Origin: Poteriospumella lacustris
Taxonomy: Eukaryota > Sar > Chrysophyceae > Chromulinales > Dinobryaceae
Reading direction: 5' to 3'
Assembly (NCBI GenBank): GCA_008000375.1
Contig: SMOI01000093.1
Span: 46,535 to 110,534, forward strand
Length of the DNA: 64,000 nt
Part shown: piece by piece, positions 10,552-21,058 of the stretch
How the letters are laid out: the number at the start of each line of letters is the position of its first letter
How positions within the stretch are numbered: position 1 is the first letter of the stretch
Translations under genes and position numbers: made by a program
The notes under the pieces: generated by a model
What the model was told of the DNA's origin: nothing
Database searches by the model: none
What the model saw: only the letters and a program-made list of their open reading frames with translations

Positions 10552-11466
10552 ATGGATGTTCTTTCACGAGGTGGATTTATGATACAGTGGTATGCAGACG
10601 GCAGCTGTGTTCACTCCCTGGTCGATGCAGAGTTTCCGTATGAGCGACATAATAACGCCGTTGGTCGATTGGAAAGTTTTGTATTGACAGGACCAAGCAT
10701 GTTCACGATCGTCTGTCCCCACCAACACGCAACGAAAACAGTGACTGTTGGTATTGCTTCATGTGTCAACACTATTAGCAGTAGTGAACCCATGGAAGTT
10801 GTTTGTGAATCTTGTTTCCAAGATGCTTTTGCTCGATGGGCGCTTAGCGAAGCGCGACGTGCTCCACAAAGTGCGGACTTGGTCTGCGCTGAATGCGGCA
10901 GAGCTCCAGCGAGGTGGTTCCATGATATGAGTGATGGAATGTGTGAAGAATGCAAAGTAAATTTGTACGAGGAAGAGCGGGGATTCCATTCTGTCTTCAA
11001 CGAATACCCAGCCGATACTCATTCGTTGCCCGACGAAATCATCCCTGAATGCCTGTTCCTGGGCTCATTGGAATCTGCCATTGAGCCAATTCTGGAAATG
11101 CTTGGAATTCAGCATGTCCTTGTCTGTGGAGCGTCGTTGCCTTTGCTGTGTGGGACGAATACATCGATAGTGTACCACCGAATTCCGCTGGCAGATTCCT
11201 TGGATGAAGATATTCTGCGATATCTTCCTGATGCGTATCGCTTCATAAGCAGTTGCTCCGCTAATGGTAAGCCTGTACTTGTGCATTGTCAGGCAGGAGT
11301 ATCACGGAGCGCCTCAATTTGCATCGCCTACATAATGAAATCACAGCAATTACCATTTCCGAAAGCGTTTGAGATGGTGCGGAAACGCCGGCCGTGCATT
11401 GATCCGAATGAGAATTTTCTCGATGCGCTTGAGATGTGGGGCGAATCTTTGGAGTCGCAAGGATGA
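10552..11466 (+). CDS. Dual-specificity protein phosphatase with cysteine-rich N-terminus
   Basis: The protein has 304 residues from ATG 10552; the frame extends 9 codons further up only to a TTG. The C-terminal half is a DUSP catalytic domain: IPECLFLGS starts it, the general-acid region lies around IPLADSLDEDI, and the P-loop is VHCQAGVSRSAS with nucleophile Cys246 and Arg252. It ends with the family helix region AFEMVRKRRPCIDPN. The N-terminal half has paired cysteines (CESC, CAECGR, CEEC) and several histidines, which suggests a zinc-binding module. DUSPs of this type dephosphorylate Tyr and Ser/Thr, often on MAP kinases. The Cys-rich half could dictate partner choice. No signal peptide or membrane segment is seen. 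Confidence 0.85.
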   Translation: MDVLSRGGFMIQWYADGSCVHSLVDAEFPYERHNNAVGRLESFVLTGPSMFTIVCPHQHATKTVTVGIASCVNTISSSEPMEVVCESCFQDAFARWALSEARRAPQSADLVCAECGRAPARWFHDMSDGMCEECKVNLYEEERGFHSVFNEYPADTHSLPDEIIPECLFLGSLESAIEPILEMLGIQHVLVCGASLPLLCGTNTSIVYHRIPLADSLDEDILRYLPDAYRFISSCSANGKPVLVHCQAGVSRSASICIAYIMKSQQLPFPKAFEMVRKRRPCIDPNENFLDALEMWGESLESQG

Positions 11467-12014
11467 ATATCAGAATCGCAACTTTTCGGCCACGAGTCCG
11501 GATATCACTGGAGTATGCACTAAACAAACAGGAAGTTTTCAGTTTTCTGTCAGACATAGTCTGTCCTTTTGACAGCAGATTTGTGCATGTGTTCTGTCGA
11601 CTTCTTTTTTGACCGATCGACTATCGGGTGATGCTTTCCGAGGGCCGGGTGGTTAGTCAAGACTCGAACCCAATTATTAGCCTACGAGCCACCACCTTTC
11701 ACAATGATGACAACAATAAGTGTATCTCGACCTCGATGAGATTCGATAAAAATGTATCAATAATTGTAGATAGACATTTACATTGGACATTGTATCGCTA
11801 TTGAAGTACCGCTGCAGTCGTTGAAATTTCATTGAAGTTTAGCAACATATGAAACGCTCTCGTTCCTTTTGCGGGGATCTCCATATTTACTGCTCACCCA
11901 TCCCAATGTCGCATTTGTACCCAGTCGCAAATCGAACGTGTGTTCGACGGAGGTGTGCACGTGCTCGACCGAGAGCCGAAAGCTTCGAGTCGCCAACTTG
12001 TACGACCTACATAC
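11467..12014. other. Upstream region of acyltransferase copy A, no gene
   Basis: It holds the 3' flank of the phosphatase gene, a tRNA-like relic at 11649-11695 and a promoter motif at 11932-11959 (listed separately). No coding frame of protein character was found. Confidence 0.5.
11932..11959 (+). promoter_or_regulatory. Conserved palindromic promoter block of acyltransferase copy A
   Basis: A 28 bp block is shared exactly, in opposite orientation, with 16320-16347 in front of copy B, although the surrounding DNA has diverged. Its core TCGAACGTGTGTTCGA is an inverted repeat (6 bp arms, 4 bp gap). It lies 142 bp upstream of the ATG, compared with 147 bp in copy B. The conserved position makes a transcription-factor site likely. 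Confidence 0.55.
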
Positions 12015-13483
12015 GCCATCTTGACCTGTCTATGTTTTCACACTTCATCGATCAAGTGTAGCCTCCACTCTGAGTAGATTCTATCTTGGAAACACGTGAC
12101 GATGGAAGTGAAGGAAAGAACCACCACCGTGGCGAGCCACATGGAGAGTTTGGAGAAGGAGTTCAACGTCCTGGTTGAGTTGGATCGCACGATGTCGGAG
12201 CGGCCGAATGCGGAGCGTCGCAACATCTATGGACGCGCGCAGCTGCTGGTGATGGATTTCGAGGACTCGAGCAAAAGCGAGAACATCAGTCCGGAGGTGC
12301 AGGAGAAGATTCAGGCGCTTGAGACGATTTCGAAGAACTGCAAGTTGGTGATGATCCGGAAGAAACGGGCAGGCCTGCAGTTGGTGTGGGACAATGTGAC
12401 GGGGTTCATCCGCACGTTTGCGGTGGTGTTGTTTTTGATCTTGTCGGGCGTGGTGGTGGCGTTGCCGTGTGTGATGCTGCGGCCGGTGGAGTACTATCTG
12501 TTGAAGTGGGGCGTGCTGTCTCCGTTCAATCGGCTGGCGGTGCTGGCGAAGCACTTCATCGCGTCGTCGATCTTGTACCTGGCGGGCGTGGAGGTGATCG
12601 CGGAGGGACTGCAGAGGGACAAGCTGGGCAAGGAGTGTGCGATTCTGTGCTTCAGCCACAGCAGCACGCTGGATGCGTTCATTTTGGGACAGACCGTGCC
12701 GGTGTTCCATCGATCCTTGGTAAGTGAGCTATGTATGTGTCGATCTGTGGGGCGAGTTCCTGACACTGACGCGATCGATGTGCGCAGGGCAAAGCAGATT
12801 TGTTTTTGATTCCGTTCTTCTCGCTGTTGCTGCTGGCGTTCGGCGGGTTGCCGATCAACCGCAAGGATCGCGACCAAGCAGTGAATGCGTTGAGCGGCGC
12901 GGCATCGTCGGCGTATGTAGGCGACTGTGTGTGCGTCTCTCCGGAAGGCACGCGCAGTTTGTCGGGCCACATTCTTCCGTTCAAGAAGGGTCCGTTCTAC
13001 ATGTGGGAGCAGTTGAAGACGCCGATCATTCCGATCGTGTTTGTGGGCGCGTACGACTTGTATCCGCCGGGAAAGAACATTCCATTCTCGGGCAAGGTGT
13101 ACACGAAGTTTCTGCAGCCGATCGCGCCGACGGAGGTGTCGACGCGCGAGGAGATGAGTCGGTTGCTGCGCCGGCGGATGTTGGAGGCGTGGAAGGAGCC
13201 GTCGGAGGACGCGGCGAAGCCGGTGTCGTGGTCGTTTTTCGTGAAGCATGTGTTGAGTCTGGTGGCGTTCTATGGTGGGTGCTACTACGGTCCGGTGGTG
13301 TTGCATTTCCGCGAGATCCTGGACTACTACGGCATCTCGACGCTGCAGGCGATGGGGCTGTATCTGGTGTTGGCGATCGCGATCACGCTGGTCTTCTATG
13401 TGTATTTGATGTATGTGGACAAGTTGTTGACGAAGCTGTGGCGCGGGTTGTTCGGCGGCGGACGACCAAACAAGACGAAGTGA
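12015..13483. repeat. Left arm of 1.47 kb inverted repeat
   Basis: It pairs base for base with 14792-16260 in reverse complement; positions sum to 28275 throughout with no indel. I saw one mismatch, just upstream of the gene (G at about 12061). The arm runs from the 5' flank to the last base of the stop codon. Confidence 0.93.
12102..13483 (+). CDS. PlsC-family lysophospholipid acyltransferase, copy A
   Basis: Exons 12102-12719 and 12788-13483 join in phase 0 over a 68 bp intron to give 437 residues. The acyltransferase motif I HX4D is HSSTLD (His186, Asp191) and motif III is SPEGTRS (residues 257-263). Hydrophobic segments lie at about 104-127, 152-165, 212-226 and twice in the last 90 residues, so it is a multi-spanning membrane protein, probably of the ER. 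The family moves an acyl group from acyl-CoA to a lysophospholipid or glycerol-3-phosphate; which acceptor cannot be read from the motifs. The N-terminal 90 residues are charged and helical. The frame also opens at a GTG two codons earlier. It forms an inverted pair with a practically identical copy B. Confidence 0.9.
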
Positions 13484-14791
13484 CTGCAGTCCGAAGCCGC
13501 CACGGAGACAACGCCTCTGAACACAGCACGTACCGCACCATCGCTACCAGAGCACAAGGACTATTCGTCAACGTGTGGCACTATGACAGCTGAATGTAGC
13601 CGTTTGTTGGACAAACACGAGGAGCTTCCCACGTCATCAGCTCGAACCCTGCAACAACAATCGCTGAAGGATAGCTTCGCTCAGGCAGATGGAGGCGCTC
13701 GCATCGCCATGGCACGCAGCGTCGTGGAGCTCATTTGAGCGCCGACGCTTCCGTGTTTGTTTTTCATTTGTGATTATTTGTATTCTCTTTGTCTTTGGAT
13801 TGTTGTTTTTTTCGATTGGTTTCTCGGTCCTTTCTGCCATATCATATTTTGCACCGGAGGAAATCGCCCGTCCTGTCCGTGTGTCTGTTCGGAGCCCGTT
13901 TGCGTTCTCGCACATATATAGCCCCCCCTTCTCTCTTTCATCTGCTCTCAGGAGTTTTCTACCTTTGACGGCTGTAAACTCTAATACGACTCAGCACAGA
14001 CCAGCGCACCACCGCTTCATTCATTTGTATACGGTGCGTCGTTCTCTCCTTCCTTTGACTTGGAAGAACGATGAAGCGTGTGTCACTTCTCAGTCGTACG
14101 GGTAGAGCCGCAACTAGAACAGTGTAGAGCAGGAGAGAGCGACGGTGGAGTCGTGGTGTGACGAGGGTGTAAACAGTCACCGTTCGATGCATCGACAGGT
14201 CGGGCCCGTTCCCGTCCGGTGCAAAATATGATATGACAGAACCGTCGACCGCTCTGGTATACTATACTGTTCAAGTTAACATATGGCTTACGGCTTATGA
14301 CCTATGGCTTTGCTGGAGGATAGTCTGCCCTGAGCTGGGTACATGTGTTCAGTGTGTCCTTCCAGCGGCTTGTTCGAATTGGTGCAACTACCGAGAGGAG
14401 ATTGTATGGCTTACGCCTCACGCTACAGAGGGCGCTGGCGATGGTGTATCGATATGTGAGGTGCAGATTGACGATGACAGATGACCAACACAGACAGTAC
14501 GAGGACATCAGATATCTCATTTGGTCGAGAGAAATAGTAACGTAAAAGTTAAGATGGTTACACCAACAGTACGCCGAACGGCTGGCACAGCCAACGGACC
14601 AGACGCGTACACACATACAATTCGACACCACAACTGTCGTCAGATAGCTAACTTGATCTAAATGAGCTATATTACAATCGATGGCTTTGCTTTATACACG
14701 GAACACCCCAAATGGTGAGGATGTTTCGACAAACGACTTCTAAGGGAGCAGTGACGGCATACCCGCGAGGAGGGAGACAGACGCAGGGCAC
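13484..14791. other. Spacer between inverted acyltransferase genes
   Basis: The two genes converge on this 1.3 kb spacer. It contains no protein-like frame. A 26 bp inverted pair (13832-13857 with 14216-14241, one mismatch) shows that the spacer itself once belonged to the inverted duplication. The 3' flanks otherwise diverge right after the stop codons. Confidence 0.7.
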
Positions 14792-16173
14792 TCACTTCGT
14801 CTTGTTTGGTCGTCCGCCGCCGAACAACCCGCGCCACAGCTTCGTCAACAACTTGTCCACATACATCAAATACACATAGAAGACCAGCGTGATCGCGATC
14901 GCCAACACCAGATACAGCCCCATCGCCTGCAGCGTCGAGATGCCGTAGTAGTCCAGGATCTCGCGGAAATGCAACACCACCGGACCGTAGTAGCACCCAC
15001 CATAGAACGCCACCAGACTCAACACATGCTTCACGAAAAACGACCACGACACCGGCTTCGCCGCGTCCTCCGACGGCTCCTTCCACGCCTCCAACATCCG
15101 CCGGCGCAGCAACCGACTCATCTCCTCGCGCGTCGACACCTCCGTCGGCGCGATCGGCTGCAGAAACTTCGTGTACACCTTGCCCGAGAATGGAATGTTC
15201 TTTCCCGGCGGATACAAGTCGTACGCGCCCACAAACACGATCGGAATGATCGGCGTCTTCAACTGCTCCCACATGTAGAACGGACCCTTCTTGAACGGAA
15301 GAATGTGGCCCGACAAACTGCGCGTGCCTTCCGGAGAGACGCACACACAGTCGCCTACATACGCCGACGATGCCGCGCCGCTCAACGCATTCACTGCTTG
15401 GTCGCGATCCTTGCGGTTGATCGGCAACCCGCCGAACGCCAGCAGCAACAGCGAGAAGAACGGAATCAAAAACAAATCTGCTTTGCCCTGCGCACATCGA
15501 TCGCGTCAGTGTCAGGAACTCGCCCCACAGATCGACACATACATAGCTCACTTACCAAGGATCGATGGAACACCGGCACGGTCTGTCCCAAAATGAACGC
15601 ATCCAGCGTGCTGCTGTGGCTGAAGCACAGAATCGCACACTCCTTGCCCAGCTTGTCCCTCTGCAGTCCCTCCGCGATCACCTCCACGCCCGCCAGGTAC
15701 AAGATCGACGACGCGATGAAGTGCTTCGCCAGCACCGCCAGCCGATTGAACGGAGACAGCACGCCCCACTTCAACAGATAGTACTCCACCGGCCGCAGCA
15801 TCACACACGGCAACGCCACCACCACGCCCGACAAGATCAAAAACAACACCACCGCAAACGTGCGGATGAACCCCGTCACATTGTCCCACACCAACTGCAG
15901 GCCTGCCCGTTTCTTCCGGATCATCACCAACTTGCAGTTCTTCGAAATCGTCTCAAGCGCCTGAATCTTCTCCTGCACCTCCGGACTGATGTTCTCGCTT
16001 TTGCTCGAGTCCTCGAAATCCATCACCAGCAGCTGCGCGCGTCCATAGATGTTGCGACGCTCCGCATTCGGCCGCTCCGACATCGTGCGATCCAACTCAA
16101 CCAGGACGTTGAACTCCTTCTCCAAACTCTCCATGTGGCTCGCCACGGTGGTGGTTCTTTCCTTCACTTCCAT
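14792..16173 (-). CDS. PlsC-family lysophospholipid acyltransferase, copy B
   Basis: Exons are complement of 16173-15556 and 15487-14792 with the same 68 bp intron as copy A. The 437-residue product appears identical to that of copy A, with HSSTLD and SPEGTRS intact. The retained intron rules out a retrocopy. Copy B fires toward copy A, so readthrough of either gene would give antisense RNA to the other. Its promoter faces the dynamin gene at 16711. Confidence 0.9.
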
Positions 16174-16260
16174 CGTCACGTGTTTCCAAGATAGAATCTA
16201 CTCAGAGTGGAGGTTACACTTGATCGATGAAGTGTGAAAACATAGACAGGTCAAGATGGC
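14792..16260. repeat. Right arm of 1.47 kb inverted repeat
   Basis: It is the reverse complement of 12015-13483 and contains copy B of the acyltransferase gene with its intron. Beyond 16260 only a short promoter block is still shared. Confidence 0.93.
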
Positions 16261-16710
16261 CAGATGGCTGGTGAACGTAGACGATCGCTGTCGTTGAGGT
16301 TCTCGTCGCTCGGCGGAGCTGCACACCTCCGTCGAACACACGTTCGAATCGCCTTTGGGGCAGACAAGATGTACATATTCAATTATTGCATGTTCTGTAA
16401 TGTGATGCTAGACAGCCGAAGGAAAAGGAGCAGAGACGTTTCGTGTTTTCTTGTTTGCCAGGGCCATGATGATGATGATGAACATCGTCGTCGTCGTCGT
16501 CGTCATGTACAGGCGGTAGGCACATGGCGACGATGGCGATGGATACTCACGACGACTCACGATCATCCATCGATCATCCATTGCCCTTTCTTTCACACAA
16601 CACCGCAAAATCTTAGCCAACAGCGTCATTTGTCTATAGTTTCTTTGAGGTCTACAGTAGCGCTGTTTATTTTCTGATCAGGAGAGTGAATAGAAAAGTA
16701 AGGCGAAGGC
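16261..16710. other. Divergent promoter region with ATG/CGT microsatellite
   Basis: This 450 bp stretch lies between copy B and the dynamin gene. A GATGAT run followed by a CGTCGT run spans 16466-16506. No gene was seen. Confidence 0.5.
16320..16347 (-). promoter_or_regulatory. Conserved palindromic promoter block of acyltransferase copy B
   Basis: It is the exact counterpart of 11932-11959 with the same TCGAAC-gtgt-GTTCGA core, 147 bp upstream of the copy B start. It has survived in flanks that otherwise differ. Confidence 0.55.
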
Positions 16711-18762
16711 ATGCTGTCGACGGAAGTCTTAGAAGAAAAAGCCAAGCCCTGGTTGGGGTTTCTGGAGGAGCTTTTACGAATGGGAATAGAAGACAATGAA
16801 TTTCCTATCCCTCAGATTGCAGTGTTTGGAGACCAAAGTTCGGGGAAATCTTCTCTGTTGGAATCAATATCGGGCATTCCCTTTCCCAAGGGCACCGGTC
16901 TGGTCACCAAGTGCCCGACACGAATCTCGATGACTACGACAGCCACAGGAGAGCAATGGCGCGCATCCATTCAGTTACCATCGACTATATGTGTGAGTAA
17001 CGACGAGAGAGAGCGTATCGAACGAGGAGTCACGTCACCGACGGAGCTGTCGGCGCTGCTATCGGATGCCGCGGGGGTCATCTCCGCCGCGTCGAGCAAC
17101 GGCTTTTCATCAGAGAGTATCGTCGTCAACGTGGCTTCTCCATTGACACCCAATCTCACGCTAGTGGATTTACCCGGGATCATTCGCACCACCACGGCGG
17201 GACAGAGTCGATCGGTCATCGACGACGTCGACCGGCTGCTGAAGCGGTACATGGCGCAGCCCGAAACCATCATCCTCGCCGTCATTCCCGCGAATCAAGA
17301 CATTGCCACCGTCGATATCCTCGAACGTGCCCATCAACACGACGTCCATGGCGAGCGTACGATCGGCGTCCTGACGAAACCCGATCTGATCGACCAGGGC
17401 GCCGAGGACGAGATCCTCGCCATCGCCAACAACGTCCGCAAACCTTTGAAAATGGGCTACGTCCTCGTGAAGAACCGCAATCAATTGGAACTTAATCGTG
17501 CTGGTTCCTTGCACGACTCGCTGCAGGCCGAAGAACAGTACTTTCAGTCGCATCCGATTTGGAGTCGCCTCGCGACGGAACAGCGCGGCACCAAGGCACT
17601 CTGTGAAAAATTGACGCAATTGATCGTGAAACGTGCCATGGATCGAGGGCCTTACATCAAATATCATTTGCAACAGAAGCGGAAAGACATCGAACAGAAA
17701 TTAGCGTCGTTGGGCACCGATTTGCCGAAAATGGAGAGCGAGAAACGCAAATTACTCGTGAAATTGATCTCGCGGTTCACACAAACACTGCGGCAGATTG
17801 CCATCGGTGATTATCGCGATCCATTACCTCAAAATCAAGTGATTTTCCGGTTGAAATACGCCGCGAACACGACGCTGCAGGGTTTGCAACAAGAATTGAA
17901 GCAGAATCTGCCCGATTTCCACGGCGACGTGTACGCGCAGAAACTGTCGAAGGACATGGTCTACACGATGCGCGGACGTGAATTGCCTGGCTTTGGCTCG
18001 ACACGGTTGTTGTTGTCCACCGTCGCCAACGAGTTGGACACGTGGAAGATGTCGATCGAGGACTGTGTCCAGCACCTGCTGACGACGTACGCCGACGTGT
18101 CGTCGTCGTTGAGTCAGACGCTCATGGCGGCCTATCCGTATCTCTTGCGCCACATTCAGGAGACCTTGACCACCAACATCCAGGCCTCCGACGAGGTCCT
18201 GCAACGACGTGTCGAAGAGATGTTTCTACACACGATCGAGAGCGCCTCGACCGACGAGGAGCTCATCGCGTCGATCAACAGTATTCGCTTCCAGCGCTTT
18301 GATCAGGCCCTGCAGGAGGTTCTGGCCGTCGCCAAAGAACAAAACGGACCGGGCCAATCCACCAAGGACGAGCTCAAACAACACGTGACCGAGATGTTGG
18401 GCTACGCGTACATCCAACAGCACGCGATGGGCTACGGCCCCAGTTTGCAGCTGGAAGAAGCACGCGCGGTGCTGTCGTCGTACTGGCGGCTGTGTGAGAA
18501 GAAACTGTACGAAGACATGTCCGCGGCGATCGACGTCGTCCTGTTGCAGCGCTGCAGCGAGAAGATCGAACAGGACCTGAACTCGCAGCTGCAGCTGTGG
18601 ATGGCCGACCCGCTGCTCTTGGCCGAGGTCTTTGCGGAGGACCCCACCGTCGCCGTGGAGCGACAACGGTACGGACAGTTGAAGAGCGACGTCGAGGCGG
18701 CGCTGAAGTCGCTGGACCGACTCATTCCCTTCTGCCCCGTGCTGGCTCCGGGTTCGTCGTAG
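16711..18762 (+). CDS. Mx-type dynamin-family GTPase
   Basis: A single exon gives 683 residues. The dynamin G domain has a P-loop GDQSSGKSS (residues 40-48), the PFPKGTGLVTKCPT switch region, DLPG (G3, about 154) and TKPD (G4, about 223). The middle/stalk region is helical, and the last 90 residues, from about SYWRLCEKKLYEDM, look like a GTPase effector domain. There is no PH or Pro-rich domain, so it resembles Mx and other short fungal/protist dynamins. Such proteins assemble on membranes and use GTP to constrict or remodel them; the compartment is unknown. The start ATG is followed by LSTEVLEEKAKPWLGFLEEL, which matches the usual bundle-signalling helix ahead of the G domain. Confidence 0.9.
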   Translation: MLSTEVLEEKAKPWLGFLEELLRMGIEDNEFPIPQIAVFGDQSSGKSSLLESISGIPFPKGTGLVTKCPTRISMTTTATGEQWRASIQLPSTICVSNDERERIERGVTSPTELSALLSDAAGVISAASSNGFSSESIVVNVASPLTPNLTLVDLPGIIRTTTAGQSRSVIDDVDRLLKRYMAQPETIILAVIPANQDIATVDILERAHQHDVHGERTIGVLTKPDLIDQGAEDEILAIANNVRKPLKMGYVLVKNRNQLELNRAGSLHDSLQAEEQYFQSHPIWSRLATEQRGTKALCEKLTQLIVKRAMDRGPYIKYHLQQKRKDIEQKLASLGTDLPKMESEKRKLLVKLISRFTQTLRQIAIGDYRDPLPQNQVIFRLKYAANTTLQGLQQELKQNLPDFHGDVYAQKLSKDMVYTMRGRELPGFGSTRLLLSTVANELDTWKMSIEDCVQHLLTTYADVSSSLSQTLMAAYPYLLRHIQETLTTNIQASDEVLQRRVEEMFLHTIESASTDEELIASINSIRFQRFDQALQEVLAVAKEQNGPGQSTKDELKQHVTEMLGYAYIQQHAMGYGPSLQLEEARAVLSSYWRLCEKKLYEDMSAAIDVVLLQRCSEKIEQDLNSQLQLWMADPLLLAEVFAEDPTVAVERQRYGQLKSDVEAALKSLDRLIPFCPVLAPGSS

Positions 18763-19622
18763 AGATAGCCATAGAACCGTTGTAGATGCCCCTTCTTCGC
18801 TTCTTCGCTTCTTCGATTGTAGACCGAGCGCGGTAGAGGCAGCACCAGGCGTCCGTTGCGTAACGCAAACCTGACTGTGACCTAAACTGTGACCTAAACT
18901 GTGACCTAAATTGGGACTAGGACTGGGATTGTGACCAGTTGGAACTGTTCTCGATGCTGTGTCACCGATGAAAATAGGAAAATAGGCCCCAACGGCTGTC
19001 ACTGGATTCTGGTGACGCCCCACTTCAACCGTCACAGGACACGCGACAGGGCGGTCGTGTACGGACAGTGGACCTGCCGAGATGCACATCGACACACACA
19101 CAGGCGAACAGATGGTAAGGGGCAGCACTGTCCACGAGCTCCTCTCATCTATTACTGCCTCTTTTCCCCTTGTGAATGGGGTTATGGTCATACATCTCAA
19201 GTCACGGCGGTGGTTTTACTGGAATTAATTGACGCGGTTTCAATGAAGGCGGGGGCGCCATGTTACAAGAAGAGTCGGCGGCTGTCCGGTGGCCACGACC
19301 GCCGTCGATGTGGCTGAACATACTACGGGGCGTGGCAAATCAAACAACGAGTAAATAAGGCGGAAGAGAGCTGCCCAAGATAAAGACAGAGGGGGAAAAA
19401 CACCAACGACAAAGAAGAAGAGTGATAGAAGACAAGCCGCACAAGTGCTGGCCGTTGCTAACGGAGACGATATGGAGGTCTCCAGTGAAAAACAAACGAA
19501 AAGCTATATATTGCCACGCGACAAAGAGAAGCCCAGCGAAGTACATAGACTGTCAGGTCTGCCTCAACGCAGACGGACAGGATAACAGCACGAATAAGGT
19601 CGATATACGAGTCACCACCGAC
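18763..19622. other. Convergent spacer with small tandem repeat, no gene
   Basis: The dynamin and the SGNH hydrolase genes converge here. Three 12 bp units of ACTGTGACCTAA lie at 18874-18909. I found no coding or RNA gene in the remaining DNA. Confidence 0.5.
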
Positions 19623-20693
19623 TCAAAACAAATCTTCACTGGGCAACTGACGAATCACCGTCGTGAGTAGCCGATTCAACATTAAGGTTGTCATGGGTTC
19701 TGCAAAGTGTGCACAATCGAAGTAGCCAAACCAATTGGGGTCCAACACACCGAAATTGGTCGCGATTTTCTTTCGGATCGCCGTGTTGATGAACGGTTCA
19801 TGCAGCGCGTACGGATCGATGAACAAGGCGTTTTCTTCGATGAAGATGGTCCGTAAGATGTCGTTAAGCTCGAGAATACGTGGTCCGATCTCCACATACG
19901 AGCCATAACAGGCAGCATTCTTCCCAAAGGGGGTCAAGAGCAGATACACAACGGTACCGGGGAAAACAGCTTTCGCCGTGCGAATGAAATGCGCCGCATG
20001 TTTCTTGACTTCGTCTTGCCATTGTGGCAAATGACACGAGGAAGAAGGATCTGCACCTTCACAGGCATGGGCTGCAAGACCTTCAAAACTATAAAACAGG
20101 TATTCCAAGCCGATGCGAATGACGGCCACGTCGTCCGACGTGCTGCCGTTGAAGGTCCGTTGCAAACAATCCTCCAGCGACGCCTTTCCATAACATGAAT
20201 CGATCGCTTGGAAATGGTGCACGGAGGACGGTAACGGATGGGGAAAAGAAAACCACTGGACCCATGAGAACGTGGACTTCAGTTTCTCCGTCTCGAAGAG
20301 ACACGGGGCATCGCTACGGTACGCGGCCTCGGTAGATCCGCGGTTGTTGCACAAGTCCTTGATCTCCGCGGCAGATTTCGTTTGGAGACTGTCTTTACTT
20401 GCGGGGCCGCCCCACTTCAGCATCCAGTTCGACACCAGCATCCGTGTCACCGAGTCACCGAGCACATACAAGTGGAGTTTGTGGCTACCGTTCGAACGCT
20501 CCTGCACTTGATGCAGCACCATAGCAAGCAGGGACTGCGTAGAACGAATCAACGAGACACCCGAAGGTGAGGTACTGTTGAGCGAGGCAAAATACTGCTG
20601 GAGGATGGCATACGAGTCCTTCGCTTGGACAATGCCAGTGGCCATCGCCAGCACCAACAACAAGGTGAGAAACAGTTGTCGAAAACAACTCAT
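19623..20693 (-). CDS. Secreted SGNH/PC-esterase-like hydrolase
   Basis: The protein has 356 residues with a clear signal peptide (LFLTLLLVLAMATGIVQA, cleavage near 24). The SGNH block I is VLGDSVTRML with Ser81 as nucleophile, and the catalytic Asp-x-x-His block is DCAHFAEP (Asp326, His329). Several cysteines (for example DLCNNRG, APCLFETE, DSCYGK, EDCLQ) suggest disulphides outside the cell or in the secretory pathway. PC-esterase-type SGNH proteins often add or remove acetyl groups on glycans, but no substrate is shown here. It is transcribed in the same direction as three further hydrolase or ligase genes to its right. Confidence 0.7.
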   Translation of the reverse strand: MSCFRQLFLTLLLVLAMATGIVQAKDSYAILQQYFASLNSTSPSGVSLIRSTQSLLAMVLHQVQERSNGSHKLHLYVLGDSVTRMLVSNWMLKWGGPASKDSLQTKSAAEIKDLCNNRGSTEAAYRSDAPCLFETEKLKSTFSWVQWFSFPHPLPSSVHHFQAIDSCYGKASLEDCLQRTFNGSTSDDVAVIRIGLEYLFYSFEGLAAHACEGADPSSSCHLPQWQDEVKKHAAHFIRTAKAVFPGTVVYLLLTPFGKNAACYGSYVEIGPRILELNDILRTIFIEENALFIDPYALHEPFINTAIRKKIATNFGVLDPNWFGYFDCAHFAEPMTTLMLNRLLTTVIRQLPSEDLF

Positions 20694-21058
20694 GCTTCGT
20701 CGTGTGCAATCTCACCAAAAGGGGGGTTCTTCTTGTGGCCACTCCCTTGGGGGGATCACCTTGATTGGTGAAAGTCTTTTGACCGAATCGAAAGTGATCT
20801 CTTTTTTGGCGCACAACAACGACCGAAGGTGAACATGACCAGTGGTGTGATGGGGGTCACTCGCTGCATTTTGAAACGTCCGTCACCTCTCCCGTGTGAC
20901 AGTGACTGCAAATGCGATGACTACCATACATTTGTATCGTTGTTGATTGGTTAGGGCACATGATACGATGTAGTACAATGACTTTTCCCCATTTATGTAT
21001 AATGATCTTTCGCTATTTACATACTGGCGACACAACAAAAGCAATACATTCATTCACG
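20694..21058. other. Intergenic spacer, nothing recognised
   Basis: A/T-rich spacer between two minus-strand genes. No gene or repeat was seen. Confidence 0.4.

Noticed and set aside
12724-13593. ORF beginning MSYVCVDLWGEF over the acyltransferase intron and exon 2
   Set aside because: It starts inside the intron on a non-ATG codon and reads exon 2 out of frame; the spliced product carries the PlsC motifs.
13625-13665. B-box-like sequence suggesting a tRNA in the acyltransferase spacer
   Set aside because: No matching acceptor stem, A box or anticodon arm could be drawn.
12494-16194. Long Arg/His-rich antisense ORFs over both acyltransferase genes (for example 12494-13306 and 15565-16194)
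   Set aside because: They are reverse-frame shadows of a GC3-rich coding region, with unnatural Arg/His/Gln composition and no family features.
16466-16506. Regular short repeats here and at 61661 as a possible CRISPR array
   Set aside because: They are contiguous microsatellite or in-gene tandem units with no spacers, in a eukaryotic genome.
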